From: Streptomyces sp. NBC_01262
GTDB taxonomy: Bacteria > Actinomycetota > Actinomycetes > Streptomycetales > Streptomycetaceae
Assembly: GCF_036226365.1 (NCBI RefSeq)
Contig: NZ_CP108462.1
Span: 6,728,501-6,792,500, forward strand
Direction: 5' to 3'
DNA length: 64,000 nt
The notes under the pieces were generated by a model. The model did not search any database. It had not been told where the DNA came from and worked only from the letters and a program-made list of their open reading frames with translations. The position numbers and the translations under genes were made by a program. Of this stretch, positions 16,123 through 24,045 are shown piece by piece. The first letter of the stretch is position 1, and each line of letters opens with the position of its first letter.

Positions 16123-16785
16123 GTGACCCCGACGCCCGCCAACATCCCCGAACTGCTCTTGCCGCTCGCCGTCCCCATTGGCGACCTCACGCCGTATTAT
16201 CGGAATCCCCGCAACGGCGACCTCCCCTCGATTGCCGAATCGCTGACCGTCAACGGTCAGTACCGCGCGATCGTCGTCAACAAGGGCACGCACACAGGCC
16301 GCCACAACGAGATCCTGGCGGGCAACCACACGTACGCTGCCGCCCAGCAGCTCGGCTGGGAGCAGATCGCCGTCACCTGGGTCGATGTTGATGACGACGC
16401 GGCGGCCCGCATCGTCATCGTCGACAACCGGACCAACGACCTTGCCGGATACGACAGCGTGCTCCTAGCCGAGATTCTCTCCGAGATCCCGGACCTGGCC
16501 GGTACCGGGTACGACCGCGAGAGCGTAGACCGGCTCCTGGACGACACCTCCTTGCCCGAGACGCTGGAACTCACCTCCGACGGCGCGGGTACCGGCGCTG
16601 CGGCCACCGTCGACTACCTCCAGTGGGGCTATCTCCAGTGGGAGTCAAAGCGGGTGCGGATCACCTCCGAAGAGGTCGAAGCCCTCAACACCATCTATAC
16701 GAAATTCGTGGACGACACCAACAGCGACCTCGGCTTCGGCTGGCACGTCCTCCAGGAGGCCCACCAGGCGGGCGATCCTGAATGA
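16123..16785 (+). CDS. ParB/sulfiredoxin-fold phage protein
   Basis: The 220-residue protein has a ParB/Srx N-terminal domain: LLPLAVPIGDLTPYYRNPRNGD, then the nucleotide-binding GNHTYAAAQQLGW motif (about residues 66-78) and VIVDNRTNDLAGYD. A C-terminal part with QWGYLQWESKRVRITSEEVEALN is phage-specific. GTG at 16123 is preceded by AAGGGA. ParB/Srx proteins beside terminases occur in many actinophages and may act in DNA modification or packaging. It overlaps the next gene by four bases. Confidence 0.8.
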   Translation: MTPTPANIPELLLPLAVPIGDLTPYYRNPRNGDLPSIAESLTVNGQYRAIVVNKGTHTGRHNEILAGNHTYAAAQQLGWEQIAVTWVDVDDDAAARIVIVDNRTNDLAGYDSVLLAEILSEIPDLAGTGYDRESVDRLLDDTSLPETLELTSDGAGTGAAATVDYLQWGYLQWESKRVRITSEEVEALNTIYTKFVDDTNSDLGFGWHVLQEAHQAGDPE

Positions 16786-18227
16786 GCAGTCCACCCACCA
16801 CGACGTTCTACGAGGCGTACCCGCTCGACCGCCTTCGCCCCGCCGACTACAACCCGCGCCGCCTCAGCGAGGAGGCGTTCGTCAGGCTTCAGGCGTCACT
16901 GCGCCGCCACGGTGTCGTGAAGCCCGTCATCCTCAACGCTGACGGCACGCTGGTCGCAGGCCACCAGAGAACTAAGGGCCTCCAGGCCATCGGCCTGACG
17001 CACACGCCCGCGGTCATGCTCGGCACGAAGGTCAGGTTGCAGGACGAGATCCAGTTCAACCTGCTGCACAACCGCGTCGAGACCGAGGCCAGCATCGTCT
17101 ACGCCGAGCCCGGCGTCATCGGCGCCTGGTCGTGGATTCCATGGCAGTCCATCAGGGTCGCGGAACGGAAGAACCTCTCCTTCGTCAACGCCATCGGGCA
17201 CATGACTGCCGGCCACGGTCCCTGGGGGAGCGTCGTCATCGACGACCAGGGCCGCATCGTCCTCAACGCCGAATACGCCGTCGTCGCCTCCATCAACCGC
17301 TTCGACCTCCTCGCCTGGACCGTCACGTCGGCCGACGCCGCCCAGCTCCACGCCGACCTCACCGGCGAGTACGGCGTCTACGACTGGACGGCCATCGAGA
17401 GCAAGGCCCCGGTGTGGAACCAGCACATCGTGCAGCCCAAGAGGCTCCGCAAGTTCTCCTCCAGGGCCAAGGCCGGAAAGCTCGCCTACGGCTCCGAGAC
17501 CTGGGACCAGTTGGTCACGCCCTGGCTCAAGCCCACCCACCGGGTCGTGGACTTCGGCGCCGGGTACGGCGACTACGCCAAGCACCTGCGCGCCAAGGGC
17601 TTCAACATCCACGACTACGAGCCCTACCGCTGCCGGGACGGCTCGTACGCAGTCGACATCCGCGCCGTCGTCGGCATGATCCGCGACATCGACAAGGACA
17701 TCCAGGCCAACGGCCTCTACGACGTAGTCGTCCTCGACTCAGTCATCAACGCCACCACCTCCCTCGACTACCAGCACTGGGTGATGACCACCGTTAATGC
17801 CCTGTGCGCGGCCGACGGGGTGGTGTGCCTCGGCACCCGCAACCTCGCCCGTGAACTCCGGGACGAGCAGGCCAAGCGGGTCACCTCCCAAACAGCCACC
17901 ACGAAGATGAGCTTCCTCGACGACGACAACGTGGAGATGAACTTCGTCAAGGGGAAGTGGCAGAAGCTCCGATTCCACACCCCTCAAACTCTGGAGCCCC
18001 TGCTTCGCCGTTACTTCGAGGAGGTGCAGGTCACCGACCTCAGCGGCTCCAATATCAAGGCCACCTGCCGCCGCCCCATCGCGCTCCCCAAAGAGGAATA
18101 CGAGAAGGCATTCGAGGAGGAATTCAATATGCCTTACCCGAATGGCTTCCGGCATGACAGGCATCTGGGGTTGGTGGGAAATTTGATAAAATTGGCAGTA
18201 GAGAGAAATGAATCTCTCGCCAATTGA
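16782..18227 (+). CDS. ParB/Srx domain fused to SAM methyltransferase
   Basis: The 481-residue fusion has a ParB/Srx domain first (YPLDRLRPADYNPRR, VVKPVILNADGTLVAGHQRTKGLQAIG, about residues 10-75), a middle region of unknown fold with VRTE-type AERKNLSFVNAIGHM, and a class I methyltransferase from about residue 235 (VVDFGAGYGDYAKHL SAM motif; DVVVLDSVIN motif IV-like). The fusion suggests the first domain activates or reads a base that the second methylates, or binding of DNA followed by methylation. Start coupled to the previous ParB gene (ATGA). The substrate is unknown. Confidence 0.8.
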   Translation: MSSPPTTTFYEAYPLDRLRPADYNPRRLSEEAFVRLQASLRRHGVVKPVILNADGTLVAGHQRTKGLQAIGLTHTPAVMLGTKVRLQDEIQFNLLHNRVETEASIVYAEPGVIGAWSWIPWQSIRVAERKNLSFVNAIGHMTAGHGPWGSVVIDDQGRIVLNAEYAVVASINRFDLLAWTVTSADAAQLHADLTGEYGVYDWTAIESKAPVWNQHIVQPKRLRKFSSRAKAGKLAYGSETWDQLVTPWLKPTHRVVDFGAGYGDYAKHLRAKGFNIHDYEPYRCRDGSYAVDIRAVVGMIRDIDKDIQANGLYDVVVLDSVINATTSLDYQHWVMTTVNALCAADGVVCLGTRNLARELRDEQAKRVTSQTATTKMSFLDDDNVEMNFVKGKWQKLRFHTPQTLEPLLRRYFEEVQVTDLSGSNIKATCRRPIALPKEEYEKAFEEEFNMPYPNGFRHDRHLGLVGNLIKLAVERNESLAN

Positions 18228-18248
18228 ACGGGTAAATGGGGAGTGGAT

Positions 18249-18758
18249 GTGCAGCCAATACAGGTCCAAATTGAATCACGAACTCGATACCACATCATGT
18301 GGCTGGCAGGCGTGCGACACGTAGCCCTCGACCAGCACTGCCTGCGCAGCTTCGGCCAGCCCGACCGCCCCCGGCTGGACGTCCGCAGCCGGCAGCAGAC
18401 CCTGGAACTGCCCGAGCACAACCCGCCCCTGGCCTGGTACCTCTGTGCGCTGCCCAACCCCTGGAAGTGGAGCGACAATGCGCACCTTGCCTTCGAAGGC
18501 GCACCAGGGGAGCAGTGGGAGGGGGATGCCCTGGTGCGGGGCCTGCACGTGCGCCTCACCAACGCTCGCCCCATCACTGGATGGGGCGAGCACAACATCC
18601 CCCTGAATGAGCCGCGCCGGAACTCGGTCCGATTTCGGACCTGCCGCAACTACCAGTTCGCCTGGTGGCTCCGGACCGAGCGCAACGCGCTCGACGCGCC
18701 ACCTGAGTACGTACCACCGAAGAGGCCCGGCGAGGGCCAGCAGATGTCACTGATGTGA
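18249..18758 (+). CDS. Hypothetical phage protein
   Basis: The 169-residue protein has many Trp, Arg and His residues (YHIMWLAGVRHVALDQHCLR; NPWKWSDNAHLAFEGAPGEQW; WWLRTERNALDAPPEYVPPKRP) and matches no family I can name. The GTG at 18249 has GGGGAG five bases upstream. It follows the ParB-methyltransferase by 21 bases and probably shares its transcript, hinting at a joint role. It could contribute to the same DNA-modification step; this is inference. Confidence 0.6.
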   Translation: MQPIQVQIESRTRYHIMWLAGVRHVALDQHCLRSFGQPDRPRLDVRSRQQTLELPEHNPPLAWYLCALPNPWKWSDNAHLAFEGAPGEQWEGDALVRGLHVRLTNARPITGWGEHNIPLNEPRRNSVRFRTCRNYQFAWWLRTERNALDAPPEYVPPKRPGEGQQMSLM

Positions 18759-19010
18759 TGCTGGTGGGGCCAGGCGAACAGAGTCCGGCCCCGCTCATCA
18801 TCTCGGCTCAACTCCCGCCGCCGGCGGTGCCGCCCGCCTCGTCGCCGTGCAGCGCGCGGCTAGCGTGGCGCCCAGGCTCGATCAGGAACTGGTCCAGAAG
18901 CCCATTGCTCAGGAGCGGGTCCTCACCCCGGCGTCGCTCATCGGCGCCCGGGGTGGTTCACCGGGGGTGTACGGCCGTGTCGTCAGCGAGGGCGTGTAAC
19001 TTCCCAGGGC

Positions 19011-19535
19011 ATGACTGACGATGAGGACTACCTGGACAAGAGCCCGTCTGCCGCCCGTATGGGGAAAGCGGCTGAATACCTGGTCGCAGCCTCGTGCATC
19101 CTCGCCACCCAGGGCGAGCTGAACGTCTCGACATCCATAGTTGATGACGAAGGGGTAGACCTGGTCTTCCATCGGCGCGGGAGCTCCGCGACGCTAGCCG
19201 TGCAGGTCAAGGCTCGGATGTCCACCGGCGTACAGATCCAGCAAGGCAGGCTGATGGCATTCGTGCGATCGCAGACGTTCCAGGCCCGCGCCGACCTCGA
19301 CATGCTGTTCCTCGCAGTAGATGTCGAGCGCGGGGCGATCACGACAGCCTGGCTGGTGCCGAGCCACGACTTCGACGCGACCTTGTCCGAGCCCAATAGC
19401 AAGGGGCGGTACCGGTTCTCCGCGTCCCTGAAGTCTGACTCCAACGACCGCTGGACTCCGTACCGGCTGACGGCCGCCGAGCTGCCCCGGCGCATCCTCG
19501 CCCGGCTGGCCGAGCTGGATAAGATTGACTCTTAA
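19011..19535 (+). CDS. PD-(D/E)XK-like nuclease (DUF4365-type)
   Basis: The 174-residue protein has the arrangement of a restriction-endonuclease-like fold: an N-terminal helix with Glu (RMGKAAEYLVAASCIL), then GVDLVFHRRG and LAVQVKAR (about residues 46-66), giving E...D...QxK catalytic residues. A C-terminal half with FRSQTF-like and DMLFLAVDVERG strands completes the core. Single-domain nucleases of this kind occur in phage packaging regions and in defence loci. It lies just upstream of terminase genes. The 252 bases before it (18759-19010) hold no gene that I can support. Confidence 0.72.
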   Translation: MTDDEDYLDKSPSAARMGKAAEYLVAASCILATQGELNVSTSIVDDEGVDLVFHRRGSSATLAVQVKARMSTGVQIQQGRLMAFVRSQTFQARADLDMLFLAVDVERGAITTAWLVPSHDFDATLSEPNSKGRYRFSASLKSDSNDRWTPYRLTAAELPRRILARLAELDKIDS

Positions 19536-19605
19536 ACTGACGCCTCAGGGTGCGATCATGGAGGTGGGCGCGGGGGGCGCACCCGAGCTGTGAAGGACTC
19601 CCGCC

Positions 19606-20142
19606 GTGGGACGCCCCGACAAAGCCGCGCGTGCGGCCATCGCGCGCCGCCGCTCGGACGCTATCGATCTACGCCTCGCCGGCGTGGACTGGTTGACGAT
19701 CGCCCGCAAGCTCGCCGCCGACCCGAGCGTCAACTCCGACGGCATCGCCTACCCGCAGGGGTACGGCATCGAGCGGTACCGCAAGAACCAGGACCCGCCC
19801 ACCAACGAGGGGCTCATCCATACCGCTTGCCGGGACGTCCGCACCGCACTCGCCGACCGCCGCGCCGAACTCAACGCTGACGTGGACGAGTTGCGTGCCC
19901 TGGAGGCTGACCGACTCGATCGGCTGTTCTTCGTTGCCTACAAGAAGGCCGTCCGAGACCAGGACCTCGCAGCCATCGACCGCACCCTGCGGATCATGGA
20001 GCGCCGTGCTCGGCTGCTCGGCCTAGACATGCCCGTCAGGACGGAACTGTCGGGCCCGGACGGCGGACCGGTCCAGGTCGAGGACGTCACCACGGACGAA
20101 CTCGACGCCCTGATCGCCCTCACCGATCCGGACGGCGAATGA
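19606..20142 (+). CDS. terS: Terminase small subunit-like protein
   Basis: The 178-residue protein is predicted to recognise phage DNA for packaging. It begins MGRPDKAARAAIARRRSDAI with an HTH-like segment (RLAGVDWLTIARKLA), has a long helical centre (ADVDELRALEADRLDRLFFVAYKKAVRDQDLAAIDRTLRIMERRARLLGLD) typical of TerS oligomerisation, and an acidic C-terminus (TTDELDALIAL). GTG at 19606 has GAAGGA upstream. It overlaps the large subunit by four bases, which settles the role. Confidence 0.8.
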   Translation: MGRPDKAARAAIARRRSDAIDLRLAGVDWLTIARKLAADPSVNSDGIAYPQGYGIERYRKNQDPPTNEGLIHTACRDVRTALADRRAELNADVDELRALEADRLDRLFFVAYKKAVRDQDLAAIDRTLRIMERRARLLGLDMPVRTELSGPDGGPVQVEDVTTDELDALIALTDPDGE

Positions 20143-21677
20143 CGCCCCGCGACGACGCGAGCGTCATAGCCCACTACAAGACACTCCCGCCTACGCAGCG
20201 CCGCGCCATCGCTCGGGCCGCATCGCCCAAGCTGCGCGCTCAACTGGCCCGTGCCGAACGCCAACTCGCCATGGACCGTTCCCCGGGCGCGCTCGCCGCC
20301 GTGCTCACCGGCGGACGGGAGATGCAGGCGCCGCACCTGGACCTCATCGACGAGGCGTTCATCGACATGGCCGCAGGCCGGTGCGACCGCGTCATGCTGA
20401 CCATGCCCCCGCGGCACGGCAAGAGCCGACGCGCCTCCCGCTGGGCGCCCCTCTGGTACCTGCGGCGCAACCCCGGCCACCGCATGATGATCGCCAGCTA
20501 CTCCGCCGACTTGGCCGACGACCACGGCCGGTGGATCCGGGACGCGATCTACACCTGGGGCGACGACCTCGGCATCCAGCTCAAGACGGGCAGCCAGGCA
20601 GCTAACCGCTTCGACATCGTCGGTGGCGAAGGGGGCCTGCTTGCTGCCGGTATCGGCGGCGGCCTGACCGGACGTGGCGCACACATCGCCATCGTCGACG
20701 ACCCAGTCAAGGACATGGCCGACGCAGACAGCCCTACCATGCGCAAGCGTGCCTGGGACTGGTGGACCTCCGTACTGCAGACCCGCCTCGAACCGGTCGG
20801 CGCCATCTGTGTGATCCAAACGCGCTGGCATGAAGACGACCTTGCTGGGCGAATCCTCGCAACCGAACGCGATGCCTGGCGTGTCATCGACCTGCCGGCC
20901 CTCGCCGACAGTCCCGACGACCCGCTTGGCCGCCCCCTCGGCGAACCCCTTTGGCCACAGCGGTTCGACAAGGCCCACCACCTCAAAACCCGCAAGCGAG
21001 TCGGCGAACGCGTCTGGGGCGCGCTGTACATGCAAAAGCCCAAGCCGCCCGAAGGAGGCGTCTGGAAGCGCGAGTGGATCGACACCAACCGCCTCACCGC
21101 CGTCCAGTTCTCCGGCTTGGAGATGGCCCGCATCGTCGTCGCCGTCGACCCCGCCGGCGGAGAGTCCACCGTCGGCGACGAGACCGGCATCATCGGGGCG
21201 GCCCGCGACTACGACCGCGAGCTCTACCTGCTCGCCGACCGCTCCGGGAACATGGGCGCCAACGACTGGGGCCTGGCCGCCTGCCGCCTCGCTCTTGACC
21301 TAAAGGCCGACGCCATCGTGGTGGAATCCAACTACGGCGGCGACATGGCCCGCCAGGTCGTCACCCAGGCATGGGAGCAACTGCGTCGCGAAGGCGTCAC
21401 CAAGGGCCTCCTCATGCCCATGGTCCTGGAAGTCACGGCCAAGGTCGGCAAACGGCTGAGGGCCGAGCCGATCGCGCAGCTATACGAGCAGAACATCGTC
21501 CACCACATCGGCGACTACCCCGATCTGGAGGGCCAGATGGTCACTTGGGTTGCGGGCATGGACTCCCCAGACCGTATGGACGCCGCCGTACATGGCCTGA
21601 CCGAGCTGGCCGACCCAGACCAGATCAGCACCCTGCCCAGCAGTATCGAGGACGACCGTCTCGACGGACGCCGCTGA
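20139..21677 (+). CDS. terL: Terminase large subunit
   Basis: The 512-residue packaging motor has an ATPase domain with Walker A-like PPRHGKS (about residues 90-96), ASYSADLADDHGRW, Walker B IAIVDDPVKD (about 186-195) and the coupling motif IQTRWHEDDLAGR. A C-terminal RNase H-like nuclease follows, with VAVDPAGGE, VVESNYGGD and PDRMDAAVHGL carrying acidic metal ligands. Both domains look intact, so packaging competence is plausible. The start overlaps terS (ATGA). Confidence 0.93.
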   Translation: MTPRDDASVIAHYKTLPPTQRRAIARAASPKLRAQLARAERQLAMDRSPGALAAVLTGGREMQAPHLDLIDEAFIDMAAGRCDRVMLTMPPRHGKSRRASRWAPLWYLRRNPGHRMMIASYSADLADDHGRWIRDAIYTWGDDLGIQLKTGSQAANRFDIVGGEGGLLAAGIGGGLTGRGAHIAIVDDPVKDMADADSPTMRKRAWDWWTSVLQTRLEPVGAICVIQTRWHEDDLAGRILATERDAWRVIDLPALADSPDDPLGRPLGEPLWPQRFDKAHHLKTRKRVGERVWGALYMQKPKPPEGGVWKREWIDTNRLTAVQFSGLEMARIVVAVDPAGGESTVGDETGIIGAARDYDRELYLLADRSGNMGANDWGLAACRLALDLKADAIVVESNYGGDMARQVVTQAWEQLRREGVTKGLLMPMVLEVTAKVGKRLRAEPIAQLYEQNIVHHIGDYPDLEGQMVTWVAGMDSPDRMDAAVHGLTELADPDQISTLPSSIEDDRLDGRR

Positions 21678-21703
21678 TCCGAGCTGCTGCTAGCCTCCCG
21701 ATC

Positions 21704-22027
21704 ATGGGGATCAGGGGAAGATGGGCGCTGCTCGGCGGCGGAGTGCTGCTGGCGGTAGCAGGGGGTATCGCTTGGCTGGCGTGGCCGAACGGGAACACGT
21801 CACCGGCAGAGCCGGATTCGGCTGAGATCAAGGCATCCGCACAGGCCCGCATCGATGCGTCGGTCACCGCGGGCCGCAAGTTGCGGCTGGCGATCCTCCA
21901 GGCCGGGCAGACCCCGAGTCAGGAGCTGTGTGATGACCTGTGGGACAGGAAAGACGAGGCGGAGCAGGCCGGCCTGATGCAATCGGCGTGGCTGGCAGGG
22001 TGCGTTGAGGAACCGGAGTCGCCGTAG
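21704..22027 (+). CDS. Small signal-anchored phage protein
   Basis: The 107-residue protein has an N-terminal hydrophobic anchor (RGRWALLGGGVLLAVAGGIAWLAW) and a helical, polar remainder with two Cys in ELCDDLWDR and WLAGCVEEP, which could pair outside the membrane. No lipobox is seen. It sits between terL and portal with 26- and 51-base gaps. The start lacks a good ribosome binding site. Function unknown. Confidence 0.6.
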   Translation: MGIRGRWALLGGGVLLAVAGGIAWLAWPNGNTSPAEPDSAEIKASAQARIDASVTAGRKLRLAILQAGQTPSQELCDDLWDRKDEAEQAGLMQSAWLAGCVEEPESP

Positions 22028-22078
22028 CCTGGCCGTATTCTGGGCGTCGGCGCGGGGCCGACTGCCTGGAGGGCAACC

Positions 22079-23902
22079 GTGGGCCTGCGCCAACTCGCCA
22101 TAGACGCCTGGTCATGGCTCGACTACAAGCCCGTCATGGCCAACCCCCGCCGACCGGGCGCAAACGCCTTCGCCGGGATCACTGGGTCCTGGGTGCCGGA
22201 TGAGGACTTGCGCCGCCTCGCCGCGTACAAGCTGCTCGCCGCCTACGACCAAGGGCAGGCGGGCCAGCTCACGGCTGTCACCTCCGGAGACGACAGAGAC
22301 ACCGAGCGGCGCGAACTTGGCGACCCCGCGAAACTCATCGACACCGCACTCGGCTACCTGCTCGGCTCGGAACAGACCATCGTCGTACCCGGCGCGGAGC
22401 ACGCCGACGATGAGAAGCCGCCCGAGGGCACCATGGAGGCCGCCGAGGCGCAGAAGCAGTTGAGGGCGTGGGCCGAGAAGGAGCTGCTGCCACTGCGCAT
22501 GCAGCAGGCCGAACGCTCCGCTGTCCGCTGCGGCGACGCCGTGTACGCCCTGGCGTGGGAGCCGTCGAAGGGCCGGGTTCTGCTCCGCACGTACGACCCG
22601 GGCTTCTACTTCCCCGAATGGCCTGAGGACGGCGAGCAGGATGCCGCCGAGTACCCCACACGCGTCCACTTCGCCTGGGAGCTACCGGAGGACCGTCGCA
22701 AGGGACTGAAGGCGCGCGTCCGCCGCATCACCTACGAGTTGGGGCCGATCGGCGCCGCCACCAAGCCCGGAACGACGAAGGACGGGCTGCCACGCCGGGA
22801 GTGGATCTACGGCACAGATGGCGAGCCAGTGCTGATCGTCGGCGATCGTCTCGACCCCGACACCGGCCGCATCACCCGCACCTACCCCTGGGCGTCCAGT
22901 AAGCCGTCGGGCGTCACCTGCTACCTCACCGATGCCGAATGGCTCCTTGACGACCTCAAGGGCGGCCACGACGTGTACGAACTGCCGACGAGCAAGGCTG
23001 CCTACCGGGTACGAAGCGATGGCGAGGTACTAGACCACCTCGACCTCATGGCCGACTTCATCCCCGTCGTCCACCTCACCAACAGCATCCCCGACGCCGG
23101 AGAGCACTGGGGACAGCCGATCATTGCCAAGGTGATGCAGGGCCTGGACGAGCTCGCCGCCACCGACACCGATGCCGCCGCAGCCTCCGGCACCACCGGA
23201 TCCCCGATCATCGCCGTGGCGGGTGCCCGCCTCCCCATCGACCGCGTCACCGGCCAGCCCAAGCCGCTGCGCACCTACCCCGGCATGGTCCTCCAACTGG
23301 GCGACGGCGGGAGCATGGACGCCCTTGACACCTCCCGGCAGCTCGCTGAGCTGCGCGCCCGCACCGACCACCTCCTGGACCGCGTCGCCGGAAACTCCCG
23401 ACTCACCTCGGCCGGCCTGGGCACACTCGACCCGACTGCGCTCCCATCTGGGTATGCGCTGCAACTCGCCCTCGGCCCTCTGGACTCCCTAGTCGCCGCA
23501 ATGAGGCTCGCCCGCGACCACAAGTACGTGATCTTGCTGCGCATGGTGCAGCGCCTCCACCAAGCTGGCCGCGTCTGGCCCGCCGGAGAGACCCTGCCCG
23601 CGCGGATCACATGGGGGCCGAACACCCCTACCGACCGGGCTGCGATCCTCGACGAGGCCGCGAAGGGCTACGGCGCCGGCGTCTTCTCACTGGAGACCGC
23701 CGTGAGGATGCTGATGGACGCCGGATACCCGATCGAGGACGCGCAGGCCGAGATCGACCGCATCCAGTCGCGCACCTTTGATGCCGCAGCTCGCCTTGCA
23801 GACGCCACCGGCGACAACGACGTGGTCCGTGCATATCTCGGCCTGCCGAAGGCCGTCTCTGGAGTTCTGCCCGTCCCGATCCTGCCAGCAGCCGAAGGAT
23901 GA
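22079..23902 (+). CDS. Phage portal protein
   Basis: This 607-residue protein should form the dodecameric portal at one capsid vertex. It has the typical SPP1/HK97-like portal features: an N-terminal YKPVMANPRRPG, crown/wing segments with YDPGFYFPEW, a central YELPTSKAAYRV, DFIPVVHLTNSIPDAGEHWGQP and a long helical C-terminal part (DSLVAAMRLARDHKYVILLRMVQRLHQ). Position after terL supports it. GTG at 22079 has GGAGG six bases upstream. The protein looks complete. Confidence 0.88.
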   Translation: MGLRQLAIDAWSWLDYKPVMANPRRPGANAFAGITGSWVPDEDLRRLAAYKLLAAYDQGQAGQLTAVTSGDDRDTERRELGDPAKLIDTALGYLLGSEQTIVVPGAEHADDEKPPEGTMEAAEAQKQLRAWAEKELLPLRMQQAERSAVRCGDAVYALAWEPSKGRVLLRTYDPGFYFPEWPEDGEQDAAEYPTRVHFAWELPEDRRKGLKARVRRITYELGPIGAATKPGTTKDGLPRREWIYGTDGEPVLIVGDRLDPDTGRITRTYPWASSKPSGVTCYLTDAEWLLDDLKGGHDVYELPTSKAAYRVRSDGEVLDHLDLMADFIPVVHLTNSIPDAGEHWGQPIIAKVMQGLDELAATDTDAAAASGTTGSPIIAVAGARLPIDRVTGQPKPLRTYPGMVLQLGDGGSMDALDTSRQLAELRARTDHLLDRVAGNSRLTSAGLGTLDPTALPSGYALQLALGPLDSLVAAMRLARDHKYVILLRMVQRLHQAGRVWPAGETLPARITWGPNTPTDRAAILDEAAKGYGAGVFSLETAVRMLMDAGYPIEDAQAEIDRIQSRTFDAAARLADATGDNDVVRAYLGLPKAVSGVLPVPILPAAEG

Positions 23903-23993
23903 GAGGAGTCGCAGGGAACGCAGCGCCGGCTGGCCTCCGGCGGGGATGGCGACTGTGTCTGCTTAGGGTGGGACATTGCAAACCATCGACCGG

Positions 23994-24041
23994 CCAGGCG
24001 CCCTTCGTTGACCTGAAGGTGGGTCAACGAAGGGCGCCTGG
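23994..24041. terminator. Convergent terminator hairpin
   Basis: A perfect 20-bp stem (23994-24013 with 24022-24041) has an 8-base loop, between the portal gene and the convergent helicase gene. It would stop transcripts from both sides and isolates the defence cargo from the head-gene operon. Confidence 0.8.
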
Positions 24042-24045
24042 AAAG

